A stretch of DNA of 64,000 nt from Viridibacterium silvisoli. Lineage in GTDB: Bacteria; Pseudomonadota; Gammaproteobacteria; Burkholderiales; Rhodocyclaceae. Positions 8,619 through 16,836 of this stretch are shown in pieces. The notes below the pieces were generated by a model. That model worked only from the letters and a program-made list of their open reading frames with translations. It searched no databases and had not been told where the DNA came from. Location of the stretch: the NCBI RefSeq assembly GCF_036017035.1, contig NZ_JAYXHS010000001.1, positions 682,001 through 746,000 on the forward strand. The letters are read 5' to 3'. The translations under genes were made by a program, and so were the position numbers. The first letter of the stretch is position 1. The number at the start of each line of letters is the position of its first letter.

Positions 8619-10892
8619 GTGCGCAAAGAACAACGAGACTGTCTGGTACTCGCCTTGCCGGCGCTGCTGGTAGCCACCCTTGGCATAGGGCTCGGCGCAT
8701 CCACCTCGGCGCCCTGGCTGCTGCTCACGGCGCTGAGCGCCTTCATGCCACCAGCGCTGATCCTGCGATGCAAACGCCAGGCCCTGCGGCGCGACGCGAA
8801 CGCGCACCTGGTGTTTACCGACGCGCTGATCAACGTCATCCCCCACCCCATCCACGTCAAGGACGCAGACAGTCGTTATCTCATCGCCAATCGTGCCTTC
8901 TGCGACGAGCGCGGCTTGCCGCATGCCGAGATCATCGGTCGCAGCACGCAGGAGATTGCTGCCGGGGCGCCGCACAGCGAGGTATCGCGCGCAGATGACC
9001 TGGCCACGCTGGCAGGTGAGCGCATCAGCCGCGAGCAGCACGACACGCATCCACGCCATGGCGGTGAACGCCATCGCCAGATCGTGCAGGGCGCATGCCG
9101 CGGGATGCCCGAACGAGGACAGGAACGTACCGTCATCGTCGGCCTCGACTTCGACATCTCGCGCTGGTCGATTGCCCGCGAAGACTTGCAGATCTCGTTG
9201 CAGCAGCAGCGCTTGCGCCACGAAAGCACGCAAGCTTTCGTGCAGCGCGTGCTCGATCTGATTCCACACCCGGTCTACGTGCAGGACGCTGAAGGCAGGC
9301 ACGTCATCGTCAATCGCGCCATGACGGCAGAGGGTGAGCTGCCCGCCAACAGCGCCCATGAAGACACGGAAGACGCATTCGTACTCGCCGGCAGCACCGT
9401 GCTGCGCGAAGCGCATGAACACGATCACGCCGGGCAGCGCCAGGTCCGCATCATCAGCAAGGGCAGTTGCACCGACGCCGTGGGCCAGCGGGTGATTGTC
9501 GGCACGCGCGTAGACGTGAGCGCCTTGCGTGCAGTCGAGCGCCACCTGCAGGAGTCGCTGGCCAGCGAAGTGGCCTTGCGCGAACGCACCGAGGCCTTCA
9601 TCCAGCGCCTCATCGACGTGATTCCCGACCCGGTGTTCATCAAGAAAGCCGGCGGCGTCTACGCCATGATCAATGACGCCTTCGCCAAATACCGCAACGT
9701 CGACAAGCAGACCTTCAAGGGTTTTGACACCAGCGTTGCGCCGCGTGACCCCAACCAGCAACAGAGCACGCTCAGCGAAGACGAGCAGGTACTGGCGGGG
9801 ACGGATATCGACAAGGAGGACCACACCGTTCGCCAGGCAACGGGCGAGGAGGTGTTCCGCAAGATCAGCAAGCGCCGCAGCGTGTTCGTCGATGGCGACC
9901 CGGTGATCGTCGGCGTCGAGCACCACATCACGCGCTGGAAGATCGCCGAGCGCGAGCTGAAAGCCGTCCTCGAACGCGAGATGGCGCAACGCCTGCGCAC
10001 CGAACGCTTCGTGCAGGATCTCATCGACGTGATCCCCGACCCGGTCTACGTCAGAAGCGCCAGCGGCAACATCATCATCGTCAATGACGCCTACGTGGCA
10101 CGCAGCAGCAACTCGCGCGAAGCATTGATCGGCCGCCTGCCCTCCAGCGAACTGTCACGCGATGAAGACCAGCAGATCATCGCCGGCGCTGAAGTACTCA
10201 AGGAGGAACACAAGACAAAGCCTTCCACCGGGGAAGAGATCTTCCGCATTGTCTGCAAGCGCCGCTGCGTCAATGTCGATGGCTCGCCAGTGATCGTCGG
10301 CATCCACCACTACATCACCGAGTGGCGCCTTGCCGAGCGCGAGCTCAAGCGCTTCGCCGAGGAAGACATGCTGACCGGCATCGCCAATCGCCGCCACTTC
10401 ACCGTGGAGGCGCGACGTGCGCTGGAACTGGCCGCGCGGCATGGCGAGGATCTGTCGGTGCTGATGTTCGACCTGGACTATTTCAAGCACATCAATGACC
10501 ACTACGGCCACAACGTCGGTGACGAGGTACTGCGCGAAATGGCGCGGCGCATGCAGACCTGCTTCCGGACATTCGACTTGCCCGGCCGCTGGGGCGGCGA
10601 AGAGTTCATTGCCTTGCTGCCACGCACCTCGGCGCTGGCCGCCCGGCAGCTCGCCGAACGCCTGCGCACATACCTGGCTGACGCGCCGGTCATTACAGCC
10701 TGTGGCGAGTTGCATGTCAGCCTGAGCGGCGGCGGCGCACAGTTCCGCGCTGGCGACAGCCTCGAATCCCTCATCGCCCGCGCCGACGCCGCCCTGTACC
10801 GCGCCAAGCACGGCGGTCGCAACCGGGTCGAGATCGACCTGGCGGAACAAGACAGCGCAAGCCCCGCGCTGGCGGTCGCGGCGAGCGGCTAG
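8619..10892 (+). CDS. Membrane-anchored diguanylate cyclase with four PAS domains (paralogue 2)
   Basis: 757 residues with the same plan as its upstream neighbour: an N-terminal hydrophobic hairpin (about residues 8-48), PAS modules beginning near residues 62, 204, 325 and 461, then a GGDEF domain from about 583. The active loop is GGEEF at 659-663, preceded by RTFD, an intact RxxD inhibitory site. It starts with GTG (MRKEQRD). Amino-acid identity to paralogue 1 is visibly highest in PAS3, PAS4 and GGDEF and lowest in PAS1 and PAS2, where charge and ligand-pocket residues differ. A 182-bp spacer separates the two genes, so it may have its own promoter. No metal- or haem-binding signature is obvious in the PAS domains. 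Confidence 0.88.
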   Translation: MRKEQRDCLVLALPALLVATLGIGLGASTSAPWLLLTALSAFMPPALILRCKRQALRRDANAHLVFTDALINVIPHPIHVKDADSRYLIANRAFCDERGLPHAEIIGRSTQEIAAGAPHSEVSRADDLATLAGERISREQHDTHPRHGGERHRQIVQGACRGMPERGQERTVIVGLDFDISRWSIAREDLQISLQQQRLRHESTQAFVQRVLDLIPHPVYVQDAEGRHVIVNRAMTAEGELPANSAHEDTEDAFVLAGSTVLREAHEHDHAGQRQVRIISKGSCTDAVGQRVIVGTRVDVSALRAVERHLQESLASEVALRERTEAFIQRLIDVIPDPVFIKKAGGVYAMINDAFAKYRNVDKQTFKGFDTSVAPRDPNQQQSTLSEDEQVLAGTDIDKEDHTVRQATGEEVFRKISKRRSVFVDGDPVIVGVEHHITRWKIAERELKAVLEREMAQRLRTERFVQDLIDVIPDPVYVRSASGNIIIVNDAYVARSSNSREALIGRLPSSELSRDEDQQIIAGAEVLKEEHKTKPSTGEEIFRIVCKRRCVNVDGSPVIVGIHHYITEWRLAERELKRFAEEDMLTGIANRRHFTVEARRALELAARHGEDLSVLMFDLDYFKHINDHYGHNVGDEVLREMARRMQTCFRTFDLPGRWGGEEFIALLPRTSALAARQLAERLRTYLADAPVITACGELHVSLSGGGAQFRAGDSLESLIARADAALYRAKHGGRNRVEIDLAEQDSASPALAVAASG

Positions 10893-10965
10893 GCACTCGC
10901 CTTCAGGCTGCGACAACCGGCGCGACGACGAAGGGCTTGCCCGGCGCGGCGATACTGTCGGCCTC

Positions 10966-12222
10966 ATGCCTGACTCCACCGCCCGGCGCCTGCCTGCCGT
11001 CACCCCCCTGCCGCTCGCTTTCTTGTTGGCGCTCATGCTTTCAGCATGCGCCGGCACGCCCGAAGTCGTCAGCACACCCGCTCCCGTGCAAGCGCCCAAG
11101 GCTGCGCGCACGACCGCACCCAAGGCAGCGTCCGGTTCATCCACCTCCGCACCCGTCGCAGCGCCGCGCCCGCCACTACCCAGCGTCTACGGCGTGCCCG
11201 ATGCGCAGCTGGCAATGCAGCGCCTGCTGCCTGCGCGCGTGGCCGATGGCGCAGGCTGGGCTGCGGACGTCACCAATGCCATGGGCGTGCTGCATGTCCC
11301 GATGACGCCGGAGAACCTGTGTGCCACGCTCGCCGTCATCGAGCAGGAGTCGAGCTTTCAGGCCGACCCGGAAGTGCCGAACCTGTCGCGCATCGTGATG
11401 ACGGAAATCGAAGCACGTCGCACGCGCTACAGCGTGCCGCAGTTCGTCGTCGACAAGGGTCTGGCGCGCAAGAGCCGCGATGGCCGCAGCTATGCGAACC
11501 GGATCAACGGGCTGCGCACCGAGTCGGACGTGAGCCGTCTGTACGAAGATATGTTTTCCGAGCTGCCCGATCTGGCAGCAGCCTACCAGCCACACAACCC
11601 GATCAACACGGCCGGCGCGATGCAGGTAAACGTCGCGTTTGCCGAGGAGCATGCGCGCAGCAAGCCCTACCCCTACGGACGCAATCTCAATATTCGTCGC
11701 GAGAGCTTCACGCGTCGCGGCGGCCTGTACTTCGGCGTCGCCATGCTGCTCGATTACGCGGCGCCTTATCCCGCACCGCTGTATCGCTTCGCCGACTACA
11801 ACTCGGGACGCTTCTCGAGCCGCAACGCCGCCTTCCAGAACGCCCTGTCGCGCGTCAACGGCTCGGCGCTGGTGGCCGATGGCGACCTGCTCATCTATCA
11901 GGATGGCGTAGCGACCGCCACGCCCAGCCTGACCCAGCGCGCACTCGAGCGCCAGCGCAATCGCCTGGGCATGTCGGTGGCCGACATACGCCGCGACCTG
12001 TTGCTGGAGAAGACCGAGCGTTTCACCACAACGCCGTTGTGGCTCAAGCTGTTTGCCCTGGCGGATGCCACTGCCGGCACGCCACAGGCCCGCTTTGCCA
12101 TGCCACAGATCGCGGTGCACAGCCCCAAGTTCAACCGTACCATCACGACCAGCGGTTATGCGCTGCAAGTCGATGGGCGCTTTGCCAATTGCATGACACG
12201 GCAGGTAGCCGGGCGTCCCTGA
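10966..12222 (+). CDS. DUF1615 family lipoprotein
   Basis: 418 residues. The signal peptide ends in a lipobox (LMLSACAG, Cys28) and is followed by a low-complexity Ala/Pro/Thr linker to about residue 70. The globular part has the features of DUF1615: LCATLAVIEQESSFQADP, then a NPINTAGAMQVNVAFAEEHA block and FADYNSGRFSSRNAAFQNA. The E-S-S-F context and the GAMQVN/YNSG motifs resemble lytic transglycosylases, so murein binding or cleavage is a reasonable guess but not proven. An inverted repeat (CGAGCTGC / GCAGCTCG, 12224-12249) lies just after the stop codon, without a T run. Confidence 0.8.
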   Translation: MPDSTARRLPAVTPLPLAFLLALMLSACAGTPEVVSTPAPVQAPKAARTTAPKAASGSSTSAPVAAPRPPLPSVYGVPDAQLAMQRLLPARVADGAGWAADVTNAMGVLHVPMTPENLCATLAVIEQESSFQADPEVPNLSRIVMTEIEARRTRYSVPQFVVDKGLARKSRDGRSYANRINGLRTESDVSRLYEDMFSELPDLAAAYQPHNPINTAGAMQVNVAFAEEHARSKPYPYGRNLNIRRESFTRRGGLYFGVAMLLDYAAPYPAPLYRFADYNSGRFSSRNAAFQNALSRVNGSALVADGDLLIYQDGVATATPSLTQRALERQRNRLGMSVADIRRDLLLEKTERFTTTPLWLKLFALADATAGTPQARFAMPQIAVHSPKFNRTITTSGYALQVDGRFANCMTRQVAGRP

Positions 12223-12285
12223 GCGAGCTGCACGCGCGCAGGCAGCTCGGCTAAACTTGCCGACCGTCAATTCCATCGCACAGCC

Positions 12286-13479
12286 ATGCCCTCAGGCCCC
12301 GAGTCGCAGCACACGCAATCTCCCCTGCGCGCACGCCTGCGCTCACTGATTCCGCTGGCGCTAGGTGGCGATGCCGAAGAGCGCATCCGCTCCTGCGTCG
12401 GTGCACTGCTGGGCATCCTCATCACCGGCCTGATCAGTCACAAGGTGCTCGGCGCGCAGGCCAGCCTGTGGCTAATTGCGCCGATGGGCGCCTCGGCCGT
12501 GCTGCTGTTCGCCGTGCCCTCCAGCCCGCTGGCCCAGCCCTGGTCCATCATCGGTGGCAACTTCGTCGCCGCCATCGTCGGCGTGGCCTGCTGGCATGCC
12601 CTGCAGGATCCGCTGATGGCTGCCAGCGCCGCCATCGGTATCGCCATCGGCCTGATGCTGGTGCTGCGCTGCTTGCACCCGCCCTCAGGCGCCGTGGCAC
12701 TGACCGCAGTGCTGGGCGGCGCACCGGTGCATGCCCTCGGCATGGGCTTCGTGCTCAACCCGGTGATGCTCAACTCCTTCTGCTTGCTGGCCGTGGCGAT
12801 TGCCTACAACCGCTTCACGGGCCGCAACTATCCGCATCGCCCATTGGGCATGACGGCCGCGCAGAAGCGCATGCGCGACACACCGCCGGAAGAGCGTCTG
12901 GGCTTCACTGTGAGCGACCTCGACAATGTGCTGCGCGAGTACAACCAGGTCATCGACATCGACCGCGACGACCTGCAAGCGCTGTTCATGCAGGCCGAAG
13001 TGCAGGCGTACCGCCGCCGCTTTGGCGAGATTACCTGCGGCGACATCATGGCGCGCGAGGTCATCAGCGTGCAGTTCGCCACCACGCTGGAAGAGGCCTG
13101 GCGCGAAATGCGCACGCATGGCATCAAGGCGCTGCCGGTGCTCGACCGCGCGCGCCGCGTGGTCGGCATCGTCACGCAGGCGGATTTCATGAAGAGCGCC
13201 GACCTGGATTCGCATGAGCAGGTCGGCTCGCGCCTGCGCCACCTGCTCCGTCGCACGCCGGGTACGCACTCCGACAAACCCGAAGTCGTCGGCCAGATCA
13301 TGAGCAAGCAGCCGCAGACGGCCTCTGTCGATACGCATGTGGCATCGCTCGTGCCGTTGCTCGGCGGTAAGGGCCACAGCCACATTCCCATCGTCGACGG
13401 CGAGCGCCGCCTGGTCGGCATCGTCACCCCGCGTGACCTCATCGTGGCGCTCTATCGCGGCAGTCTCGACGCGGCCTGA
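12286..13479 (+). CDS. HPP family membrane protein with two C-terminal CBS domains
   Basis: 397 residues. The first half (about 20-185) has four or five membrane segments including the HPP signature (CLHPPSGAVALTAVLGG, HPP at 131-133). After a short linker with a predicted helix come two CBS domains: about residues 245-305 (ITCGDIMAREVISV ... GIVTQADFM) and 325-390 (IMSKQPQTASV ... GIVTPRDLI). HPP proteins are integral membrane proteins, in some organisms implicated in nitrite transport; CBS pairs bind adenosyl ligands and usually gate the attached domain. The most natural reading is a nucleotide-regulated transporter or channel of unknown substrate. Confidence 0.85.
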   Translation: MPSGPESQHTQSPLRARLRSLIPLALGGDAEERIRSCVGALLGILITGLISHKVLGAQASLWLIAPMGASAVLLFAVPSSPLAQPWSIIGGNFVAAIVGVACWHALQDPLMAASAAIGIAIGLMLVLRCLHPPSGAVALTAVLGGAPVHALGMGFVLNPVMLNSFCLLAVAIAYNRFTGRNYPHRPLGMTAAQKRMRDTPPEERLGFTVSDLDNVLREYNQVIDIDRDDLQALFMQAEVQAYRRRFGEITCGDIMAREVISVQFATTLEEAWREMRTHGIKALPVLDRARRVVGIVTQADFMKSADLDSHEQVGSRLRHLLRRTPGTHSDKPEVVGQIMSKQPQTASVDTHVASLVPLLGGKGHSHIPIVDGERRLVGIVTPRDLIVALYRGSLDAA

Positions 13480-13630
13480 GCGCACGCGCCGCGCTTGAAG
13501 CCAGGCCGCCTCGCCCCAAGATACTGTGGAGCGCAGGAACCGCCCGGATCTACGGCGGTCTGACGCCATGCGTGCCGAACACTTCCAGCGCACGCCTGCA
13601 TTTGCCTGTATTAGTGAAAGGAAATTCCCC

Positions 13631-14479
13631 ATGTTCAACTGGGTCAAGACCTCGATCCTGATGGCGGCCATCGTGGCGCTGTTCGGTGTCATCGGCGCCA
13701 TGATCGGCGGCAAGTCCGGCATGCTGCTCGCGCTCCTGCTGGGTGGCGGCATGAACATCTTCTCGTACTGGTTCTCCGACAAGCTGGTGCTGCGCATGTA
13801 CAACGCCCAGCAGGTCGACGAAAGCTCCTCGCCCTATCTCTACAACATGGTGCGCGAACTGGCCGGCCGCGCGCAGCTGCCGATGCCCAAGGTGTACATC
13901 ATCAACGAGCAACAGCCGAACGCATTTGCCACCGGCCGTAACCCGCAGAACGCAGCCGTGGCAGCCACGACCGGCATCCTGCAGGTGCTCAGCGAGCGTG
14001 AACTGCGTGGCGTGATGGCGCACGAACTGGCGCACGTGAAGCACCGCGACATCCTGACCTCGACGATTGCCGCGACAACGGCAGGTGCCATCTCGGCGCT
14101 GGCCAACTTCGCCATGTTCTTCGGTGGGCGCGACAGCAATGGCAACCGCACCAACCCGATCGTCGGCATTGTCGTCGCGCTGCTCGCGCCGATCGCGGCC
14201 AGCCTGATCCAGATGGCGATTTCGCGCGCTCGCGAGTTCGAGGCCGACCGCGGCGGTGCCGAGATCTCCGGCGACCCGCGCGCACTGGCTGACGCGCTGG
14301 ACAAGATTCATCGCTACGCCAGCGGCATTCCGCTGGACACGGCAGAGGCGCACCCGGAGACAGCGCAGATGATGATCATGAACCCGCTATCGGGCCGCGG
14401 TCTGGCAGGCCTGTTCTCGACCCACCCCTCGACCGAGGAGCGCATTGCGCGCCTGCATGCGATGGCCCGCGGGATTTGA
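13631..14479 (+). CDS. htpX: Protease HtpX (M48 membrane metalloprotease)
   Basis: 282 residues, the usual HtpX length. Two N-terminal membrane segments (about 1-50) precede the zinc-binding HELAH motif (131-135), two further hydrophobic segments (about 150-210), and the third zinc ligand region ISRAREFEADRGGAE. It is a zinc-dependent inner-membrane protease that removes misfolded membrane proteins alongside FtsH. The ATG at 13631 is preceded by GAAAGGAAA and matches the family start (MFNWVKTSILMAA); the frame is open upstream without support. A strong bidirectional terminator follows. Confidence 0.96.
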   Translation: MFNWVKTSILMAAIVALFGVIGAMIGGKSGMLLALLLGGGMNIFSYWFSDKLVLRMYNAQQVDESSSPYLYNMVRELAGRAQLPMPKVYIINEQQPNAFATGRNPQNAAVAATTGILQVLSERELRGVMAHELAHVKHRDILTSTIAATTAGAISALANFAMFFGGRDSNGNRTNPIVGIVVALLAPIAASLIQMAISRAREFEADRGGAEISGDPRALADALDKIHRYASGIPLDTAEAHPETAQMMIMNPLSGRGLAGLFSTHPSTEERIARLHAMARGI

Positions 14480-14540
14480 GAGCCGCAGGGCTGCACGAAC
14501 ACCCAGCCCCGACCATGGCTGGGCACATTCGAAGGACAAA

Positions 14541-14568
14541 AAAACGGCGACCTGAGGTCGCCGTTTTT
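14541..14568. terminator. Bidirectional terminator between htpX and the PEP-CTERM gene
   Basis: Inverted repeat AAAACGGCGACCT / AGGTCGCCGTTTT around a single central G, extended by TT at the right end and by more A residues on the left. It serves both converging genes. Confidence 0.85.
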
Positions 14569-14587
14569 CATTGCTACCTGATCAGGC

Positions 14588-15187
14588 TCAGGCGGCTTGC
14601 TTGCGACGTGCCAGACCGAGACCCACCAGGCCCAGGGCCACGATGGCCAGGGTGGAAGGCTCTGGAACGCTGGCCGCTGCTTCATTGATGGTCAGGTTGT
14701 CCAGGGCCCAGTGCTGGCCGCTGCCGGTGAGCGTCTGGTTCTGCACGAAATCGTTGCCGGTCAGGATTTCGAATTGATCAATGCCACTCCAGTTCGCTGT
14801 GAACAGAACAGGCGAGAGCGAGACAGCCAGAGCCTGAGAGAACAGCTGCACACCGTTGTTCAAACCACGGATGGTCAGGGTCTGCGTGCCCCATGCGCCA
14901 GCAATGAGGAAAGAGTTCAGCGTGAAGGTGGACGCACTGTTGCCTACCAGGAAGAAGTCGGAAGGAGACACTCCGTTCGGGTTGAACGCCATACCCGTAC
15001 TGCCAGTTGCCGCCGCCAGGTTGTCGTAGCCGCTACCTGTAGCGATCGGGGTATTGAGCTGTGTCACACCGTTGTAAGTGAAGAGAGAGCTCAAACCCCC
15101 CTCGAATGTAATGACGGTTGCACTCGCAGAAAACGCCGCGACAGACAACACAATTGCCGACAAAAGCTTGGTCAGAAGCCTGTTCAT
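14588..15187 (-). CDS. PEP-CTERM sorting domain-containing secreted protein
   Basis: 199 residues with a Sec signal peptide (MNRLLTKLLSAIVLSVAAF, cleaved near ASA-TVI) and a canonical C-terminal sorting tag: VPEPSTLAIV, a short hydrophobic helix and a basic end (ARRKQ). The body is rich in Ser, Thr, Gly and Asn with few charges, as is usual for exosortase substrates. PEP-CTERM proteins are processed by an exosortase (EpsH/XrtA family) and exported with exopolysaccharide in biofilm-forming bacteria. No exosortase or EPS gene is present in this window, so the partner must lie elsewhere. AAAAGGGG upstream of the ATG is a good ribosome binding site. Confidence 0.92.
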   Translation of the reverse strand: MNRLLTKLLSAIVLSVAAFSASATVITFEGGLSSLFTYNGVTQLNTPIATGSGYDNLAAATGSTGMAFNPNGVSPSDFFLVGNSASTFTLNSFLIAGAWGTQTLTIRGLNNGVQLFSQALAVSLSPVLFTANWSGIDQFEILTGNDFVQNQTLTGSGQHWALDNLTINEAAASVPEPSTLAIVALGLVGLGLARRKQAA

Positions 15188-15516
15188 ATTGGAAACCCCT
15201 TTTGTTATTTATCAGACTGCTTTGTAGATACGCGGCATCACAATTCGATGACCGAACCGGGTCGGGAGCAAAATGCAGACCAAAACTGACCAAGCCATTG
15301 ATTAAGAAACATCTTTCTCGTCCCGCAGAACGGCCCGCCACACCATCAAGGTCTTGGTTGTCAAAATTACCGACTACGTTGCCGACGCGTCTGGCATGCG
15401 CCCCGGCGCAGAAACACTCTACGACCGCCGCGCCAGCCGGCAACCAGCGCACTCGTGCTGCCGCGCAGCAGTTGTAAAATGCCGGCTGATCCGACCTCCC
15501 CGTCCTTGTCGCAGCC
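15188..15516. other. Intergenic region between PEP-CTERM gene and trhO
   Basis: 329 bases between two divergent starts. It is less GC-rich near the PEP-CTERM start (TGATAAATAACAAAAGGGG reading toward that gene) and GC-rich near trhO. I see no convincing sigma-70 pair, sigma-54 box or small gene in it; it presumably carries both promoters. Confidence 0.4.
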
Positions 15517-16284
15517 ATGTCCGTTTCACCCCAGCCCAGCATCCTCAACATCTCCACCTACAAGTTCGTCACCATCGACGACTGTGAAGCCTTGCGCGAC
15601 CGCCTCGAGGCGCATTGCTCGGCGCTCGGGCTGAAGGGCACGATCCTCATCGCCAGCGAGGGCATCAACATGTTCCTCGCCGGCTCGCGCGAGGCCATCG
15701 ATGCGGCGATGTCATTTCTGCATGCCGATGTACGCTTTGCCGATCTGGTCGCCAAGGAATCGCTGTCGGAGACGGTACCTTTCCGTCACCTCAAGGTGAA
15801 GCACAAGAAGGAAATCATCCGCATGGATCGGCCGGCCATCCAGCCGCAGGCGGGCCGTGCGCCCGCCGTGAGTGCGGAGACGCTCAAACGCTGGCTCGAC
15901 CAGGGGCACGACGATGCAGGACGTCCGGTAGTGACGCTGGATACGCGTAATGCGTTCGAAGCCGATGTCGGTCGTTTCAAGGACTGCATCGATTACCGCA
16001 TCAACAAGTTCAGCGAGTTTCCACCTGTCGTCGAGGCGCAGGCCGATACGCTGCGCGACAAGACGGTGGTGACTTACTGCACCGGCGGCATCCGCTGTGA
16101 AAAAGCGGCCATCGTGATGCGCGAGGCGGGTCTGGAAAACGTGTTCCAGCTTGACGGCGGCATCCTCAAGTATTTCGAGAAAGTGGGCAATGCCCACTGG
16201 CAGGGGGATTGTTTCGTGTTCGACGAACGCCGCGGCGTGGACCCGGCGTTGAACCCGTCAAAGGGTGAAGACGCTGCGGACTAG
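15517..16284 (+). CDS. trhO: tRNA uridine(34) hydroxylase TrhO (rhodanese-like)
   Basis: 255 residues. The N-terminal ferredoxin-like domain (about 1-95, NISTYKFVTIDD ... GTILIASEGINMFLAG) and the rhodanese domain (about 120-230) with the cysteine loop YCTGGIRCEKA (Cys188 and Cys194) are diagnostic of the TrhO/YceA family. These enzymes hydroxylate uridine-34 of certain tRNAs with oxygen, the first step toward 5-methoxyuridine or cmo5U at the wobble position. The C-terminal GDCFVFDERRGVDPALNP is the family tail. The gene ends in a CTAG that it shares with the stop codon of the convergent hemerythrin gene. Confidence 0.95.
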   Translation: MSVSPQPSILNISTYKFVTIDDCEALRDRLEAHCSALGLKGTILIASEGINMFLAGSREAIDAAMSFLHADVRFADLVAKESLSETVPFRHLKVKHKKEIIRMDRPAIQPQAGRAPAVSAETLKRWLDQGHDDAGRPVVTLDTRNAFEADVGRFKDCIDYRINKFSEFPPVVEAQADTLRDKTVVTYCTGGIRCEKAAIVMREAGLENVFQLDGGILKYFEKVGNAHWQGDCFVFDERRGVDPALNPSKGEDAAD

Positions 16285-16691
16285 ACCGCAGCGGGCTGGG
16301 GCCTCTTGTCGAAAGCAGTCTCAAGAACCTCCCATACCACCTCTTCTTCGAACTTGACGTGCGCTTCCATGGCGGAGGACAGAGCGCTGACTTTCTCCGC
16401 GGTAGGCGCGCGTGCCAGTTCGGCCAGCATGACGCGCATGGCGTTGTGCTCGTCCAGCGTACGGTCAGCCAGATCATCGCGGCCCAGCGTCCGCAATTTC
16501 GGCAAGGCGAAGCGCTCTTCTTCACGAAAATGCGGCTCCATCTCGTTCTCGAAAATCTCGCAGACCTTGGTCACGAAGCTGGGGAGATCGGCCTCGGATT
16601 GCGGCATCGCTTCACGCGCTGCGTACGCCAGCAACATTGCCGTGTGATGCTCTTGACTGAGGTGCTTCAAACGCAGGCTCAATTTGTGCAT
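16281..16691 (-). CDS. Hemerythrin HHE domain protein
   Basis: 136 residues forming a single four-helix hemerythrin-like domain. Candidate iron ligands are the HH pair in LSQEHHTAML, EPHFREEERF, the H of LDEHNAM and MEAHVKFEEE. Such proteins carry a di-iron centre that binds oxygen, nitric oxide or participates in iron handling and stress defence. The start is set at ATG 16691 (MHKLSLRLKHLSQEHH), where helix 1 begins, with GGAA upstream; the frame is open for another 20 codons upstream. It overlaps the convergent trhO stop codon by four bases. Confidence 0.85.
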   Translation of the reverse strand: MHKLSLRLKHLSQEHHTAMLLAYAAREAMPQSEADLPSFVTKVCEIFENEMEPHFREEERFALPKLRTLGRDDLADRTLDEHNAMRVMLAELARAPTAEKVSALSSAMEAHVKFEEEVVWEVLETAFDKRPQPAAV

Positions 16692-16836
16692 GTCAGTTCC
16701 ATGATGGAAGTGTTGTAGCTGCACTGTAGGCCGGGCACGCCACGGCCCCATTGATCCAGCTCAAGAAAGCACTGCAACGAGGCGAACGCCTACAATATGC
16801 GGAAACCCCGCAGAGACCCACCGGAGCCCCTTTTCC

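Noticed and set aside
6487..9989. Long minus-strand frames opposite the two diguanylate cyclases
   Set aside because: They mirror each other because the two plus-strand genes are paralogues; translations are biased His/Asp/Val-rich shadows.
12224..12249. Inverted repeat after the DUF1615 gene
   Set aside because: An 8-bp stem with a 10-base loop but no T run and within a GC-rich gap; too weak to call a terminator.
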